Assembly (NCBI GenBank): GCA_009193035.1 | Contig: SWDT01000008.1 | Location: 186,001-250,000 of the forward strand | Length of the DNA: 64,000 nucleotides | Reading direction: 5' to 3' | From: Halicephalobus mephisto | Taxonomy: Eukaryota; Nematoda; Chromadorea; Rhabditida; Panagrolaimidae | In this document: positions 50,315 to 63,258 of the stretch, piece after piece | How the letters are laid out: every line of letters starts with the position of its first letter | How positions within the stretch are numbered: position 1 is the stretch's first letter | Notes under the pieces: model-generated | Told to the model about the DNA's origin: nothing | What the model saw: the letters and a program-made list of their open reading frames with translations, nothing else | Databases searched by the model: none | Translations under genes and position numbers: made by a program

Positions 50315-52865
50315 ATGCAGACTCAAAGTGGACAAATAATTGAGGAAGAATTTTCGTTGATTTCCTTACCTAGGTATGAATTTAATCTCCAGACTGAACA
50401 TGATTGATTTTTCTATTTCAGAGTAAATTCTTTCCGAAAACGAAAAGATATTCAATGGCTTCGAGCGCTGGCAATTTCTACAGTATTTATCTTTCATTTG
50501 GTTCCTGATTATTGTGGTCAGGGGTATTTAGGAGTCGATATTTTCTTCGTTATTAGTGGGTATCTGATGACAAAGATACTTTACAATCCCAAAGAATCTT
50601 CATTTATCAATACTGTAATCAATTTCTATTCAAAAAGAATGAAGAGATTATTCCCACCATATTTTCTGATCATTCTACTGACTATAATTGCGGGAAAATT
50701 GATTCTACTTGAGACAGATTACAAATTCTTGATTAGTGATGCAAAATGGTCCTCTTTTTTTGTTTCAAATTTACCACCAATGCTGGAAAAAGAAAGTTAT
50801 TTCGAAATGGTAGGTGAATGGAAGAAATTTCCAAGAGTAAAATTAAACTAAGTTTTTCAATCTTGTATATTATTAAATGAATAACAACTAATAAATATTA
50901 ACATTACGTTTCTAGACATCTGAATTCAAGTTTCTTCTCCACACATGGTCACTCTCAGTAGAAGTCCAATATTATTTGATCGCTCCATTTCTCTACTTTA
51001 TTCTCCACAGAAGCTATAAAATGCAATTTGTTCTCTCAATACTACTTTCCTCCCTTTTGCTTCAATGGATTGTGAGAGGAACAACTATGGAATTCGAATT
51101 TCTCTTTTGTCGTCTCTGGCAATTCCTCATTGGCACTGTTGTTTTTCTCTTAGTCAAAAACAATGACTTTATACTTGATCCTACAGTATCTTCTGATGGC
51201 AAATATAGAAATCTATTCTGTGGAGGATTTTTACTTTTAATTTTCCTGTCCACTATGCCTGAAGCATCAAAATTAATCAACTACAAATTTGCCATCAGGT
51301 TTATGACAACAATTCTAGCAGGAATTGTTGTTTATGTCGGGCATTATGAACAGTTACCAATTCCTACAGTATTTGATGTATTTCTAACTTATTTAGGAGA
51401 CATTTCATACAGTTTCTATCTCGTCCACTGGCCGGTTATTGTTTTCGGACGATATTCCAACATTGATGCAACTACATCTGGATTTATTCTTATTATTATG
51501 ATTTGTATAATAGGGACAATATTACTATATCAATTCCTTGACAAAACTATTTCAACAAAAATGACATTAACTGTTTTTCTTCAAACTGGAATTATTTTTG
51601 GGATCATTCTCATGCTATGTTTTAGTCCACTTTTCCTGAATGTTAATTCTATTCATGAAAAAGTAGAACTACCAAAAGATCTTCAATTCAACTTGTCCAT
51701 AAACGAAGTGATTAAATTTAACAAGGAAATGAGAACTTTTTGTTGCAATATCCCTATCAAAAACTGTTACAGTGATTCCACAATATCAAAATTTTTTAAA
51801 CCATTTAGACATATAAAAGAATGGGCTCGTAATTGTACTGTTGATATCCACAAATATGGGACTAAGACTGTAGGTTTATTGGGAAATAGTTTTGCAACAG
51901 CATTTTCTGTAAGTGCGATAAAAGGATTAAAGGAATTTCCTAGTGTGAAGAAAATGTATTTGATTAGCAGAGCAGGTTGCACAATGTTTGAAACTCTTAA
52001 TAGAATTGGAAGCAGAACATGGCATTGTGAAGAAATAACTGGAAAAACAATAGCATTTGTGAAGGAAGTGAAACCTGATGTTATCATTCATATTGCGAGG
52101 TGAGAGTTTCATAAATTAAGAACAAAAATACTTCAAAGAAAGCATAGAAGTAAATTGTTTCTTCTATTCAGAAAATTCTAAAAAATTGAAAGGTACAAGT
52201 AGATAAAATTTCATGTTTTTAAATTCTGAGTAATTGAAATATAGCATTAAATCGTTTATAACTCATGATACCTTTTGAAACTTTGTTCATAGGATACTCT
52301 ATTATTTTTAAGTTAATTATTTTCATAATATCTGCGAATTTCTTTTTCTTCTACAATAATATTTAAAAGACTTTGATAATAAAAATTCTTTTTCAGATAT
52401 AACCTCATACCCAGACTTAATGCCCCCATTACCGATCCTGTGTCTCTTCAAAATGACGAGATTATTCTTGGAATCAAGAAAGAAATCTCTGAATACGAAA
52501 AATATACAAACAAGATCATTTTTCTTGAACCGCCTCCCACAGTTAGCTCCGCCTTCTATTATAGCACAGATATTGCTAGACTGCTCACTTTCAATAACTC
52601 TCTGGCTTCTTTAGATACATTTGCTACTTCAAGGAAGATTGTTGAGAATGATCTTACTCCTTCTTGGACTAGAATTCAGGCAGCAATTACTGGTTGCAAA
52701 AAATGTTTAGTAATCCCCACTCTTGACTTATTCTGTGGAAAGACAAAATGTCCCGTTGCAGAACCTTCTGGTTTGTCCCGATATTGCGACAAATCTCATT
52801 TGTCAGAGATTGGGAATGATCGTATCTTACCTATACTAAAAAATGTTTTGCGTACATTATTGTGA
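50315..52865 (+). CDS. OAC-type membrane O-acyltransferase with SGNH domain, first copy
   Basis: Four exons, 50315-50373, 50422-50809, 50916-52099 and 52397-52865, in phase, 699 residues. The first ~400 residues form the acyltransferase-3 membrane domain: RKDIQWLRALAI, FHLVP, GYLGVDIFFVISGYLMTKIL, FYSKRMKRLFPPYF, LLHTWSLSVEVQYYLIAP with the conserved His-Trp-Ser, LWQFLIGT and YLGDISYSFYLVHWPV. A lumenal SGNH domain follows, with GNS (block I) near residue 460 and CDKSHLSEIGNDR (Asp-x-x-His, block V) near the end. This layout is that of worm OAC proteins and of bacterial enzymes that O-acetylate polysaccharides. Substrate unknown; among these neighbours a glycan acceptor is plausible. Confidence 0.9.
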
Positions 52866-53094
52866 ATTGATAAATTTTTGAAAATGGTTATATAAAGCGA
52901 AAATCAAATAACCAACTGTATTTAAAAAATATTTTAAAAGAAACAGAGTATAAAAAATATCAACTGCTAATAAATTTTATATTCTTCATCATTCATTCTT
53001 CTTAACTCTTTTTCTTTTATAGAGATTGTCAAAAAAAATAATTGTGGAATGCCAAACTAAAAATAACAAGAGTTTGCAGATATAGTATGATGAT

Positions 53095-53400
53095 GTGACA
53101 GAAAGGAGAAAGCTCTCAGGACGAAAGTCTGAGGTGCAGGAATTTAACTTGCGTACTAGTTTGCAACAGGAGTGACACCGCTCAGAAATGAGAAGATAAA
53201 CGACAATGCTGAATCATTAGAAGCTATTATTTTCTATCGTTTGACTCCTCGAATAAATCAGAGAGTTATAATTCATACAGAACCAGTTAATCAAGGAAAC
53301 AAGTCTAATTCCCATACAAACAATGGAGTGCCTCACTCATGCCCTACAACATTTCATATTTCTTGATATTTAGGCCGTATTTTCTAGCCCTCTCTTTCTG
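53095..53400 (+). repeat. Dispersed repeat family 3, longest copy
   Basis: Starts near CTCAGGACGAAAGTCTGAGG and runs through CAGGAGTGACACCGCTCAGA to CTCACTCATGCCCTACA. The last block also occurs at 35.05 and 63.66 kb. 230 bases beyond the first OAC gene, where its neighbours carry element 1 instead. Confidence 0.6.
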
Positions 53401-53968
53401 TTTAAGTTTTCTATCTCAACTGATCATAAATTTAAAAGGTTATACCTAAAAAATAGGTAGATTTAAAGATGCAGATATCGATAAAAAACAAAATCAGTTG
53501 AAATTTACTTAATGAAAACATAGACGCTTAAATTCAGAATCTAAAACTCTAAATATTCTATTTCTAAAAGTCAATTCTCAACTTTGACCTCAAATTTGAA
53601 AGCTACAACCTTGATTATATCATATATTTTTTATTGAATTCTAAGTATATTTAAAATTTTCCGTTAATATTTCATAAAAAAAGAATATAAAATTATGCAA
53701 AGTAACTTTTAATCAACTACAACTGATTTACAATAATAATCATTTTTTACTTTTATAAACTAAATTTGACTGAAGTTTTTATAATGTACAATAGAAATAG
53801 ATAGAATCAGCATATTTTTAAAGTGCTTTTAATGAGTAGCAAATTATATTTAAGTTAAAAGTAATAGATTTAATCAATAGATCTTTATGATACTTTAAAT
53901 ACAGACCAAATTAGGTTAGATTTTCATTTAAAAAGGATAGATTTTCCTAAAAATATCTTTGTTAAAGA

Positions 53969-55576
53969 ATGTACTTTAAAATAGCAAGCTCGTATTTTAT
54001 TTTCTTCCTCATTTGTGGATATGTAATTATTTTGTACAAAAATATACTTTCTGGAAATGAAAGGTCTGTCATAGGATTATTTTTAATGAAAATTAAATAT
54101 CATTTATTAAATTACTGTTGTTTTACAGAGAACCTATGAATGAAAATTATCTTTGCTCGAACGTGGAGCTTGAGAATCTGCTTCATTCCAGGGGGATTAA
54201 TAATAATAGAATTGCAATTGTCATGGCTGTTCAAGAAGAAAATAATTACGATGACTACGAACTTGCAATTAAGTCCGTCCAATGTTACGCAAGTCACTAT
54301 GACTATCATGTGGAAATGATCAACATGACGACCGATCCCGATATTCTTGAGAATTGTCCTCATGAAAACGTGAGTTTTCAAATTTTTAGAAAATCAAATC
54401 ATACTGTTGCGAAAACCATATGGAATAAATTATGAAATTAGTTTAATATAAGTTTTCTAAATCTTTTATAATTCTAAATTTTAGAAATTTTCAGTGTAAT
54501 TTGTAGGAATTTAGAATCTTCTGCTGAATTTAGAAAGATTCTGAAACCTTTCATTGGATTTTAGAAACTTTTGTATTACTTGATTGTTTTATTTCAGGTT
54601 TTTTTCAAACGACACTGCGCCACTGCTTATTGGATGGAAAAAAATGAAGAAAATTTTGATTATATTTTATTTATTGACGCAGACATCGGTGTCATCAACC
54701 CCTGTCATCATATTCAAGAATTTATTGATGATAATCCTGAGGTGGAAATAACTTTCTACGATCGCTATTTCAACAACGAAATAACGGCTGGAAGCTATCT
54801 TGCCAGGTTAATTCTGTGAACTTTAATTTCTTTAAATAAGTTCTTTCAGAAATTCAGAGTATTCTCGAAAGTTTATAGCATCGTGGGGTGATTACTTCTA
54901 TAAACTCCCGAAAAGCTTTCATGGGGCAGATAACGGAGCTATTCATGTAAATTCTTTATATTTACATAGGCATACATATATATGCGGATACACACATATA
55001 CATACATGTGTATAGACGTATATGTATATATATATATATAAATAGATATCCTTATTCGCTTACTTTTTTCTTCAGCAAGTCTTCATGGAGCTTCATTTTG
55101 ATGACAAAGAATCTCAAATGCAGTGTTATGACTTATGGAATAAATCAAAAAACTTCAATGATCTTTCTGTTTTTGAAATTTGTACTCGTCATGCTCTTGG
55201 GGACGGATTTTACTTCTGTAACGGAAAAGTTAAGATAATCCGAAAAGGAACCCATGCTTGGTCAAGGGATGGCTGGCTAACAGGAACAGAGTTTGCTTCA
55301 AAGGATTTCATGTTCCACGGATGGAAGAAACAAAAACTCAATGGAGAATGGACTTGGCCTTTCAAGAAGGTTGAATTTGATCTTTCTAAATGCCAACCTT
55401 GGGCTCCATTTGCCAATTTTGTTCATAATCGCAGGTATGTTAAGACGGACGTGGAAATAAAAGACAAACTCGATGCAAAAAAGGAAGAAGTAAGAGCGAA
55501 GTATTTCAAGGTACTTCAACAATTAGGAAGGTTATGTCAAGGCGAAAATTCATCTATGAATACAATTTGTTCATGA
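53969..55576 (+). CDS. DUF273-family glycosyltransferase
   Basis: Five exons, 53969-54063, 54129-54369, 54598-54806, 54850-54946 and 55076-55576, in phase, 380 residues. Anchor [17 protein letters not shown] near the N-terminus, then [23 protein letters not shown], a DxD metal site in [14 protein letters not shown] (about residue 150), HGADNGAIH, and a C-terminal block with DGWLTGTEF and MFHGWKK. This is the nematode DUF273 family, GT-A-like and thought to be hexosyltransferases; donor and acceptor are not established. The intron before exon 5 contains a TATACATA-type microsatellite. Element 1 copy F follows 310 bases after the stop. Confidence 0.85.
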
Positions 55577-55889
55577 AATGCGAAAGCCTTCAATTTGGTC
55601 CAAAAAAGTAATCAGAACGGTGACAGTCATTACAAAAGATTTATTTCTTTCCTTTTAAGTGCGTTGATTCTACAATATGGTTTATAATATTTTATATCAG
55701 CTAATTACTCAATTTGGAAACGTATATCGCAATAAAAGTTTATATCACGAGAAAATAGATCTCTAAAATGAACAACTATTAGTTTTTCTAATCAAAGGGG
55801 ATGTGATAAAATATCTGGGATAGATAATCAATTATTGTGAGCATTGAATCTTATATATTCATGTAGTATTTGGGGTGTAAGTATTGGTT

Positions 55890-56171
55890 GGATGTCGATG
55901 ATGTGACATCTTGGGAGCTACTTGATTAGGCGGAAAACTGTTGATTCCTACTATTAGCAATTACTCTTGTTTATCTTAACATAAGTTTAGAACAAAGGAG
56001 GGAAGGTCCTTGTTTGACCAAAGTCAAACTCGGACCTATCTGAAGCTGGAATTTCTCAAAGACTGACTCTCTAACACTTTAGTCTCACCTCCCAGACGTC
56101 GGCTGACTGGGCGGAGCTTTGGACATTCTGTCTAGGCCGTTTGTAGTTTAATTCCGATCTTTATGCCTACA
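55890..56171 (+). repeat. Structured dispersed element 1, copy F
   Basis: GATGTCGATGATGTGACATC, CTTGATTAGGCGG, the hairpin GGTCCTTGTTTGACC..AAGTCAAACTCGGACC, CGTCGGCTGACTGGGCGGAG and TTTATGCCTACA are all present. Confidence 0.85.
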
Positions 56172-56633
56172 TAAGAAAGATAATAAACCTATAAATGTGA
56201 AATTGAAACGGCTAGGAGAATTTTGAGGTAAAAGTACTTTGAAAAAGTTTTAAGATAGACTGCCATAAAATTATTAATCAGAAATTTTTGATAAATAATT
56301 ATATACTTGCGAGGTTGTCGGTTTACTGTGATTCAGTCATAGAAGAAAAGAAATCGGATGGTTTATTTTCTAATTGTTATAATAATGCGATTACATCAGT
56401 TGACTGACTTGACAGACAATGAATTCATTGTTATTACTAATCAACGGGTTTATCTCTCTCGGGCATATTTAGTATATAATAGAGATACTTGCTGTAAATT
56501 GGAGGCTTCTTCATCCGATACTTTTGAGTAAATTAATTGTGACGTTTTGAAACCTTTCAAATTTTAAAAATTATATTGTAATTGTTATATATTTATAAAA
56601 AGGAAAGTTAAAAATTATGTTAAGCTTTTAAAT

Positions 56634-57957
56634 ATGTCACCGTATTTTTCAAAATTCCTATTTTTTATTTTCGGATTCTTATTTGCTAGTTTATGTGTAG
56701 TGATCTTGGATAATTTTATTTTCATAAGACGTCCAGTAATTAGTAGAGTGCGACCAACAATAGTTACTATGGTTCGGCCTGTCAGACAAATCAGCAAACT
56801 AAATTTCACGAATAATACAGAAATTAAGGGAAAAAATTCAAGTTCGTTTTATAATATCCATCAGAGTGCCAAAGTGTCTATGGACGAACAGACTTCAGAG
56901 TTTAATGCAATTTCTGGTATTCTGAAAAAATCAGCTAGAATTCTCTGTTGGATAATGACAGCCCAAAAAAATAGATACAAAGCTTTTGCGGTAAATGCTA
57001 CGTGGGCTCAACGATGTAACAAAGTCATATATATTACTCCAGCCAAAGTAAGTTCTCAATGTCTGTGGATTTGATAAAAATGACTTTTCAGGGAACTGGG
57101 CTTCCATCGGTTGATTTGAATATTCCAGAAGGCAGGAATTACCTTTGGGAGAAAACAAAAAGATCTTTCTTGTGGATATACGAGGTATATTTCATTTTAA
57201 TTAATAATAAAATTGATATAGGAGGGTTATTTTGATTGTTTAGCAAAAATTCATATGCCAAATTTGTTTTAATTACTAATCATAATTATTTTAGAACGAA
57301 ATAGACAATTATGACTGGTTCTTGAAAGCTGATGACGATACTTATGTTGTAATGGAGAACCTCAGGTTCATGTTACTTCCGTACTCCCCAAATGATCCTC
57401 TCTATTTTGGATGCAAGTTCAAACCTCATGTCAGACAAGGCTACATGAGTGGGGGTGCTGGTTATATCCTCAGCCGAGAGGCCATCAGAAGATTTGTCGA
57501 AGAAGCATTACCTAACGAAAGTAAATGTAACAACACTTCTGATGGAGACGAAGACGTCCAAATGGGCCGATGTCTTCAGAATGTAGATGTCACAGCGATA
57601 GATACTAGAGATCACAACGGAAAACATCGTCTTCTGCCTTTTTCGCCTACTGCTCATATGGAGCCAAAAAGGAAAGATGCCTTACCAGCAGGTTTCTATC
57701 GTTATATGTATTATAACTATCAAAAAGGAAGTCCAAACTGCTGTAGTGAGTATTTAATATCTTTTCACTACGTGAACAGAGAAACCATGTTTCTGATAGA
57801 CACCCTCCTTTATCATGTCAGGCCTATTGGATTCTTAGATGAGTTCTGGAAGAATCATCTACAGAAAACTCAGGGTAATTTTATTATTGAAGTTCTCAAA
57901 GATTTAGCTTTGAAGACTAATCAACCGGTGAACGAAGCAGAAACTACTAAAGATTGA
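56634..57957 (+). CDS. Core-1 beta-1,3-galactosyltransferase (C1GALT1-like, GT31)
   Basis: Three exons, 56634-57047, 57092-57184 and 57295-57957, in phase, 389 residues. Type II anchor FLFFIFGFLFASLCVVIL. C1GALT1 features run in order: ARILCWIMTAQKNRYKAFAVNATWAQRC, WEKTKRSFLWIYE, WFLKADDDTYVVMENLR with the DDD metal site, YFGCKFKPHVRQGYMSGGAGYILS, a Cys pair around GDEDVQMGRCL, and a late ISFHYVN. C1GALT1 makes the core-1 O-glycan Gal-beta1,3-GalNAc on Ser/Thr in the Golgi. Worms have several C1GALT1-like paralogues, so the acceptor may differ. Element 1 copy G begins 200 bases after the stop. Confidence 0.93.
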
Positions 57958-58157
57958 TTTCCAAACGTTGTAATTAATCACAAAACGGTGAAATGTTTTT
58001 GCGATTGTCAAAGTCTTAATCAGGACGAATATAAGTAGAATAAATAGTGATTTTGAAAAGTTATACCAAAATTTATTTGCTCTCTTTTTTTGTGATTGTT
58101 AAGGATATTGGAAGAAATTTTAGACACTTTGTAGTATATGAGGGATAGTTATTGGTT

Positions 58158-58430
58158 GAATGTCGATGGAGTGACATCTTGGGAGCTCCTTGATTGGACG
58201 GAAAATTGTTGGTTCCTACTGCTAGTAATTTGAAGCATGTTTATCTTAACATAAGCACAGAATAAGAGAGAAAAGGTCCTTGTTTAACCGGAGTCAAATT
58301 CGGACCAGTTCAGAAATAACTTCTTTCAAAGACTCTTTTTTGACACTTTGATCTCGCCTCTAAGGCATCAATTGATCGAGCGGAGTTTTGGACTTCTTTT
58401 TCTAGCCCATTGACAGTTTATATATGACCG
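58158..58430 (+). repeat. Structured dispersed element 1, copy G
   Basis: AATGTCGATGGAGTGACATC, GAGCTCCTTGATTGGACGG, TTATCTTAACATAAGCACAG and GGTCCTTGTTTAACCGGAGTC. The 3' end is replaced by the junction to the duplicated segment at 58440. Confidence 0.8.
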
Positions 58431-58439
58431 CCTTCCTCT

Positions 58440-59300
58440 ATGACAATGTTCCAAAGGAGATTTACTTCGGAAGAGAAGTAATGTCAAGAGATCTCATTTG
58501 CTGATGTAATGTTGACGAAAATTCCCTATTGATGATTCTTATATATTTAAAAAATAGGAATGCATATATCAGTTTAACTAAATTGAATGTAAGCAAGTGA
58601 TGGAAGACAATCTTGTTGTATATGATGATGGACTGAATACCCCACAAAACAAAATTTGGAGTCATTCTAGTTCACAGAATGCTAAATGACCTTTGATAGT
58701 TCTTCAGATAGCTTGATTGCAAAATGTTGTAAAATCCAATACCACCATATTAAATATGTGAGAGCTACTCTTATTTCTGTCTAAAAATGACCTGAATGAA
58801 TTTTGGAAGAGAACTCTTAAATTCCGCAACTAATTTTAAATAAGGAACATTCTCTGCTGTTCAATCTTTTATAATTTCTACTATCAAATAAAACGGCAAG
58901 TTCATATAAATTGAATAAAAGAAAGATAATGAAAATTCTTGTAGGATTTTTAAGTTATGAGAATCTAGAATCGGAATTTTGTTGAAACACCATGTACATG
59001 AACAAAACTAAAAAATTAGCTGGAAATGATTTTTATGAGTCACCATTAAATTGTTGATTTCAGCATAATATGCTTTAAAAAAGCCGTAAATACTTTTAAA
59101 ACTTATCTTTGCAATAATCAATAATTAGAATTTGAAATCGGGAGATGAGAAATTTTGTGTTAATTCTGGGAATGGACTCATTGTTTCCCGTGAAGTGACG
59201 ATTTCCTCCGAATCTGGAAGTGATGTCAACTCTATTGCAACTAGAGATAGATTTCGAAAGATTAGAAAAATCATTTCAACTTATTATTAAATTAAATAAA
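58440..59300. repeat. Inverted copy of 27465-28305
   Basis: Contains the complement of the promoter-side region of the NHR-like gene B but not the gene. It abuts element 1 copy G. Confidence 0.8.
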
Positions 59301-60608
59301 AAATTTCGATCAACTGTAAAATTCAGTGAAAATCAAGGTACAGCTCATATTTTTCCATATATTTTGAGATTTCTGTCAAAGTTACCATACTCAACGTAAA
59401 GCATCATCATTAGTTTTCGATTTTTTGCTGTTGAGACAATTATGCCAAATAACTTGATTGATTTTATTAGACAAGCATTACATCATTAAGCTTTACACAT
59501 TCATAGAAAACCTAAGTCCGCTTTATCTCATGATAAAATACTGCTAATCAGTATATAAAAGCTATTTAGATTTTTTTTATTATTTTGAATAATAAATATT
59601 CAAATTTAATTAATCGTAACATTTGAAATAGAAACATGCAAAAAATGACATTCGACTAGACTACATGTCCTAACATGAAAATTAGTAAAGTGTAAGGAAT
59701 TTATGATTACTTCTCTTTCTGATAACATAGTTAACGGAGTCATTGAAATGATAAAAGCCGCAAACCAGATCACATCAATTGTTCCAGTGCGTACGTCTTA
59801 TTTATCAATTAGAATGTGTTCTGATTATAAAGAAAGCTGACTTTTTCATTGTCGTATATATTTTGAGATGTCTATATGAGTTCATGCATTGTTTTATGTT
59901 AGTATTTCATATAAAGCTCTAAATATGAATAATAATATCCTATATCTCCTCAATAATGCTATTCACAGTTTAAAATTAGGTTATTATCCTTTGGAGATAT
60001 GGAATAAGAAGAAAGGTAGAAGTGGTGAATAATCCACTGAAAAATAAAGGATTTTTGATAATCATCATATTCTCAAATTGACTCTTCTGCAGCCGCTTGA
60101 AAAACAGCAAAAACTTATTTTTAATTTATTTGTTTATTTGTCAAAGATATTCTTTTTTTATATATCAATTTGTCAGGGAAAGCAAAGGCAATTTCACTAT
60201 AAAACTTCCTGAGGCATAGGCACACAACTCGCGCACTCAACCTTTAGTTAAAAATTTTCAAAACCAATAGGAGTTGTTTTTGTTATTATTTTTTATTTGT
60301 TGTGTTTCAAAGAATGAACCAAAGAATTATTACTGATACAAGCCAGTATATTAACAGAATGTATCACATTCTCTTACACATTGTGTAACACACTTTAATG
60401 AAGAAATAATAGCTTTCCTTCTGTGATTAAATCGAAAACCAATCCTTAATCTAAATCTGCATTTTATCTTTTAAAGACAGAATTTGGAACAATTGTTTTT
60501 AAGGGTTGTCACCTCCTCCCACTTACAAACACCACTATGGATTCCGCCATATAGATTATTCTATTTTTCCGGTGTTTTGAATCGCCTTTACTAACAATTC
60601 TTAGAATT
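59301..60608. other. Intergenic, AT-rich, nothing recognised
   Basis: No exon, RNA gene or known repeat found. It presumably includes the promoter of the second OAC gene. Confidence 0.5.
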
Positions 60609-63258
60609 ATGGAATCCAATTGGAATTCATTGTTATCGGATAATGATCATTCACAAAATCAATCCATCACAGGTTTGTAATTACTTTTTCTCATAAAATG
60701 AAATGAATATTGCAGTCAAATATAGTCCACTAATAGAAAATGACAATTGTGATAAACCAATATCATTTCCAACCGAGACATTGAAAAAGAAGAGAGACGA
60801 TCTGCAATGTTGGAGAACCATTGCTATCCTCGGAGTTGTAGTCTTTCACGTTTGGCCAACGTGGTTTCCAAATGGATTTGTAGGTGTCGACATCTTCTTT
60901 GTTCTTTCTGGATTCCTAATGGCCACCATTATTCACAAACATGATACTAAAATTAATTTAAGCATCACTATGGACTTTTACTTCCGAAGAATCAAGAGAA
61001 TCGTTCCTGTTTACCTCTTTGTTCTTTTAATCGTTCTTCTTTTATTATTCTTTTCTCTTTGGGAAGAAGAGTTTGACAAAGTCAGGAAGGATGCTTACTG
61101 GGCTTTGGGCTTTGTTTCGAACGAAGAAGATCTCTTTGAACAACGGGATTACTTTGATATTGAGAACAACTTCAAGTACTTTAAACACTGCTGGTCCTTG
61201 GCAGCGGAGATGCAATTTTACTTGATTGTTCCTGTTTTGTTCATGTTCTGGCTCAACTTCTGGACTTCCGGAAAGTTTTTCATCTTGATACTTGTCTTTG
61301 TTACTTCAGTAACTCTTCAAATAGTGTCGGCATCAGAAATAGTGAGATATGAGTCAATGATCTTAAGGATTTGGCAATTCACAGTCGGAATTGCAGCTCA
61401 AAGTTACGAATTGAAATTTGTGCAATTTTCTTCAATTATTCACAATATTTTTGTTCAGATAATATTTTTATTTTGTCTTGTTCTCACATTTTGTCCGGTA
61501 GCCATGAATAGAGAAGTCATCTCCATCCTGTGTGTGATCTCCTCCGGATTCCTGATCGCCGTCAGTTCGAGTGGAGACAACTCTCCTTTCAACATCTACT
61601 TGATGAAGAATTTGGTTAAAAAGGGATTGGTTTACTGTGGAGACTTCAGTTACATCCTCTATCTCGTTCATTGGCCGTTGATTACTTACTGTAGATTCAT
61701 CAAAAATGATCCGCAGTTTTCTACTTTCGGTTAGTTACAAATCATTCTAATTTGTTCATAAACACTGTTGATTTTAGAAGGCTCGATGATAATCTTGGCA
61801 TGTTTCATGCTAGCCATCGTTGCCCATCATCTGATTGAAAATCCACTGATCAATTATTGCGATTCTTTCAAAAAATTGCTGATAGTAACTTCCTTACTGT
61901 ATTCCTTTACTTTCGTTCCTTTGACGTGTCGTTTTCCTGCCGGATTGAAACCATCTACAACAGAATTTTCTTCAAATTTTACATCAATACCTACCGTCGG
62001 GAAGACTTTCGTCGCTGTCAATGGTTCTGATCCTATTCCTTCATTTTCTGGAAGTCGCGTATCCAACTTAACTTTCGAAATGCTAAGAAGAATACTCAAG
62101 TTTGATGACCCTTTAATTGTTCCAGAAGGTTGGTCAATACAAAATGAAATTGAATTTGCGAGAAAATCCGTCAAAGATATGTGTGGCATGTGGAACTTCA
62201 ATTGTCACGACACGTATAGTAAGTGGACAAAGATCAAGCGTTATCGGAGGTTCACGTTCTGCGAATCCTCACTTTTCCCTAATGGAAATTACACGGCAGT
62301 CGTAATCGGGAACTCGCATAGCCAATGTGGAGCTGGAGCCATCCATCTGAATCCTCTGTTCAAAACAGTTCTCACGGCATCCGCCCACGCTCAGAGGGTT
62401 CCGATTCAGGCTAATTCGGATTTGAATACGATTCAATCGAACAACGCTCTGATAGATATAATTAAGAACTTCAAGCCGGATCTGGTCTTTTTTATCAGCA
62501 GTTACAACGGAGAAGAGTTCTTCAACCCTATAGTTGGTCCAATGGAGAAAGATCACGCTTTCATGATGATGGACAATATGATAAAGTCTATTTCTCCACA
62601 TACTAAAGCTATAATTATGAACTTGCCCAATTTCCAGTATCCAATGCAGATTGGACCAGCTTACGAGAGAAGTAAGAGAATGAGAAAACCGATTGATTTC
62701 AGAATTCAGAGAAAGGTAATTGTTTTACATATATACAAAAAATCGTAACTTATAAGTGATGTAACAAATACGCGACATTTTCACTAGAAAAGATATAATA
62801 ATGCTTAATAGTCAGCATCACTCTTGTCAAATTTATAATTTTCCGTGATAAGTGTTAAATTTTCATGAAAATCATAGCAATTGTACTACATATCTATCAC
62901 AGCTATAATTACTACGAAATCATATGCAATGATTATGTTCGCATTTGTTACAATGTTGTAGCAATAATGATTTTATCGTATAGTTATCCTATCCATTTAG
63001 TCTATCCGAAACCCTTCTGCTTCAATCAATTTGGCCTATCAACGGATGGAGGCGATTAACTGTTCAAAATGCCTCTTTTGGGATTACCAAGATGCTCTTT
63101 GCGGTGACAATTATTGCAATCCGATTGACGTAGATACAGGACTTCCATTATTGAGGGACTATAATCACATAAATATCCTCGGGTTGAGAAGATTCAGGCC
63201 AATTCTCGACAAGTTGACCAGAAAGGCATTGAATTTACCTTGTAATGACCGGTTGTAA
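60609..63258 (+). CDS. OAC-type membrane O-acyltransferase with SGNH domain, second copy
   Basis: Four exons, 60609-60672, 60716-61729, 61778-62715 and 63001-63258, in phase, 757 residues. Same architecture as the copy at 50.3 kb: RDDLQCWRTIAILGVVVFHVWP, GFVGVDIFFVLSGFLMATI, FYFRRIKRIVPVY, KHCWSLAAEMQFYLIVP, IWQFTVG, YCGDFSYILYLVHWPLI, then a lumenal SGNH domain with VVIGNSHSQCG (block I) and DYNHINILGLRRF (block V). The proteins are clearly different in sequence, so this is an old paralogue rather than a recent copy. The His-Trp-Ser active motif carries a Cys before Trp (HCWSL) instead of the HTWSL or HIWSL seen in its relatives here. Last gene of the cluster in this window. Confidence 0.9.
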
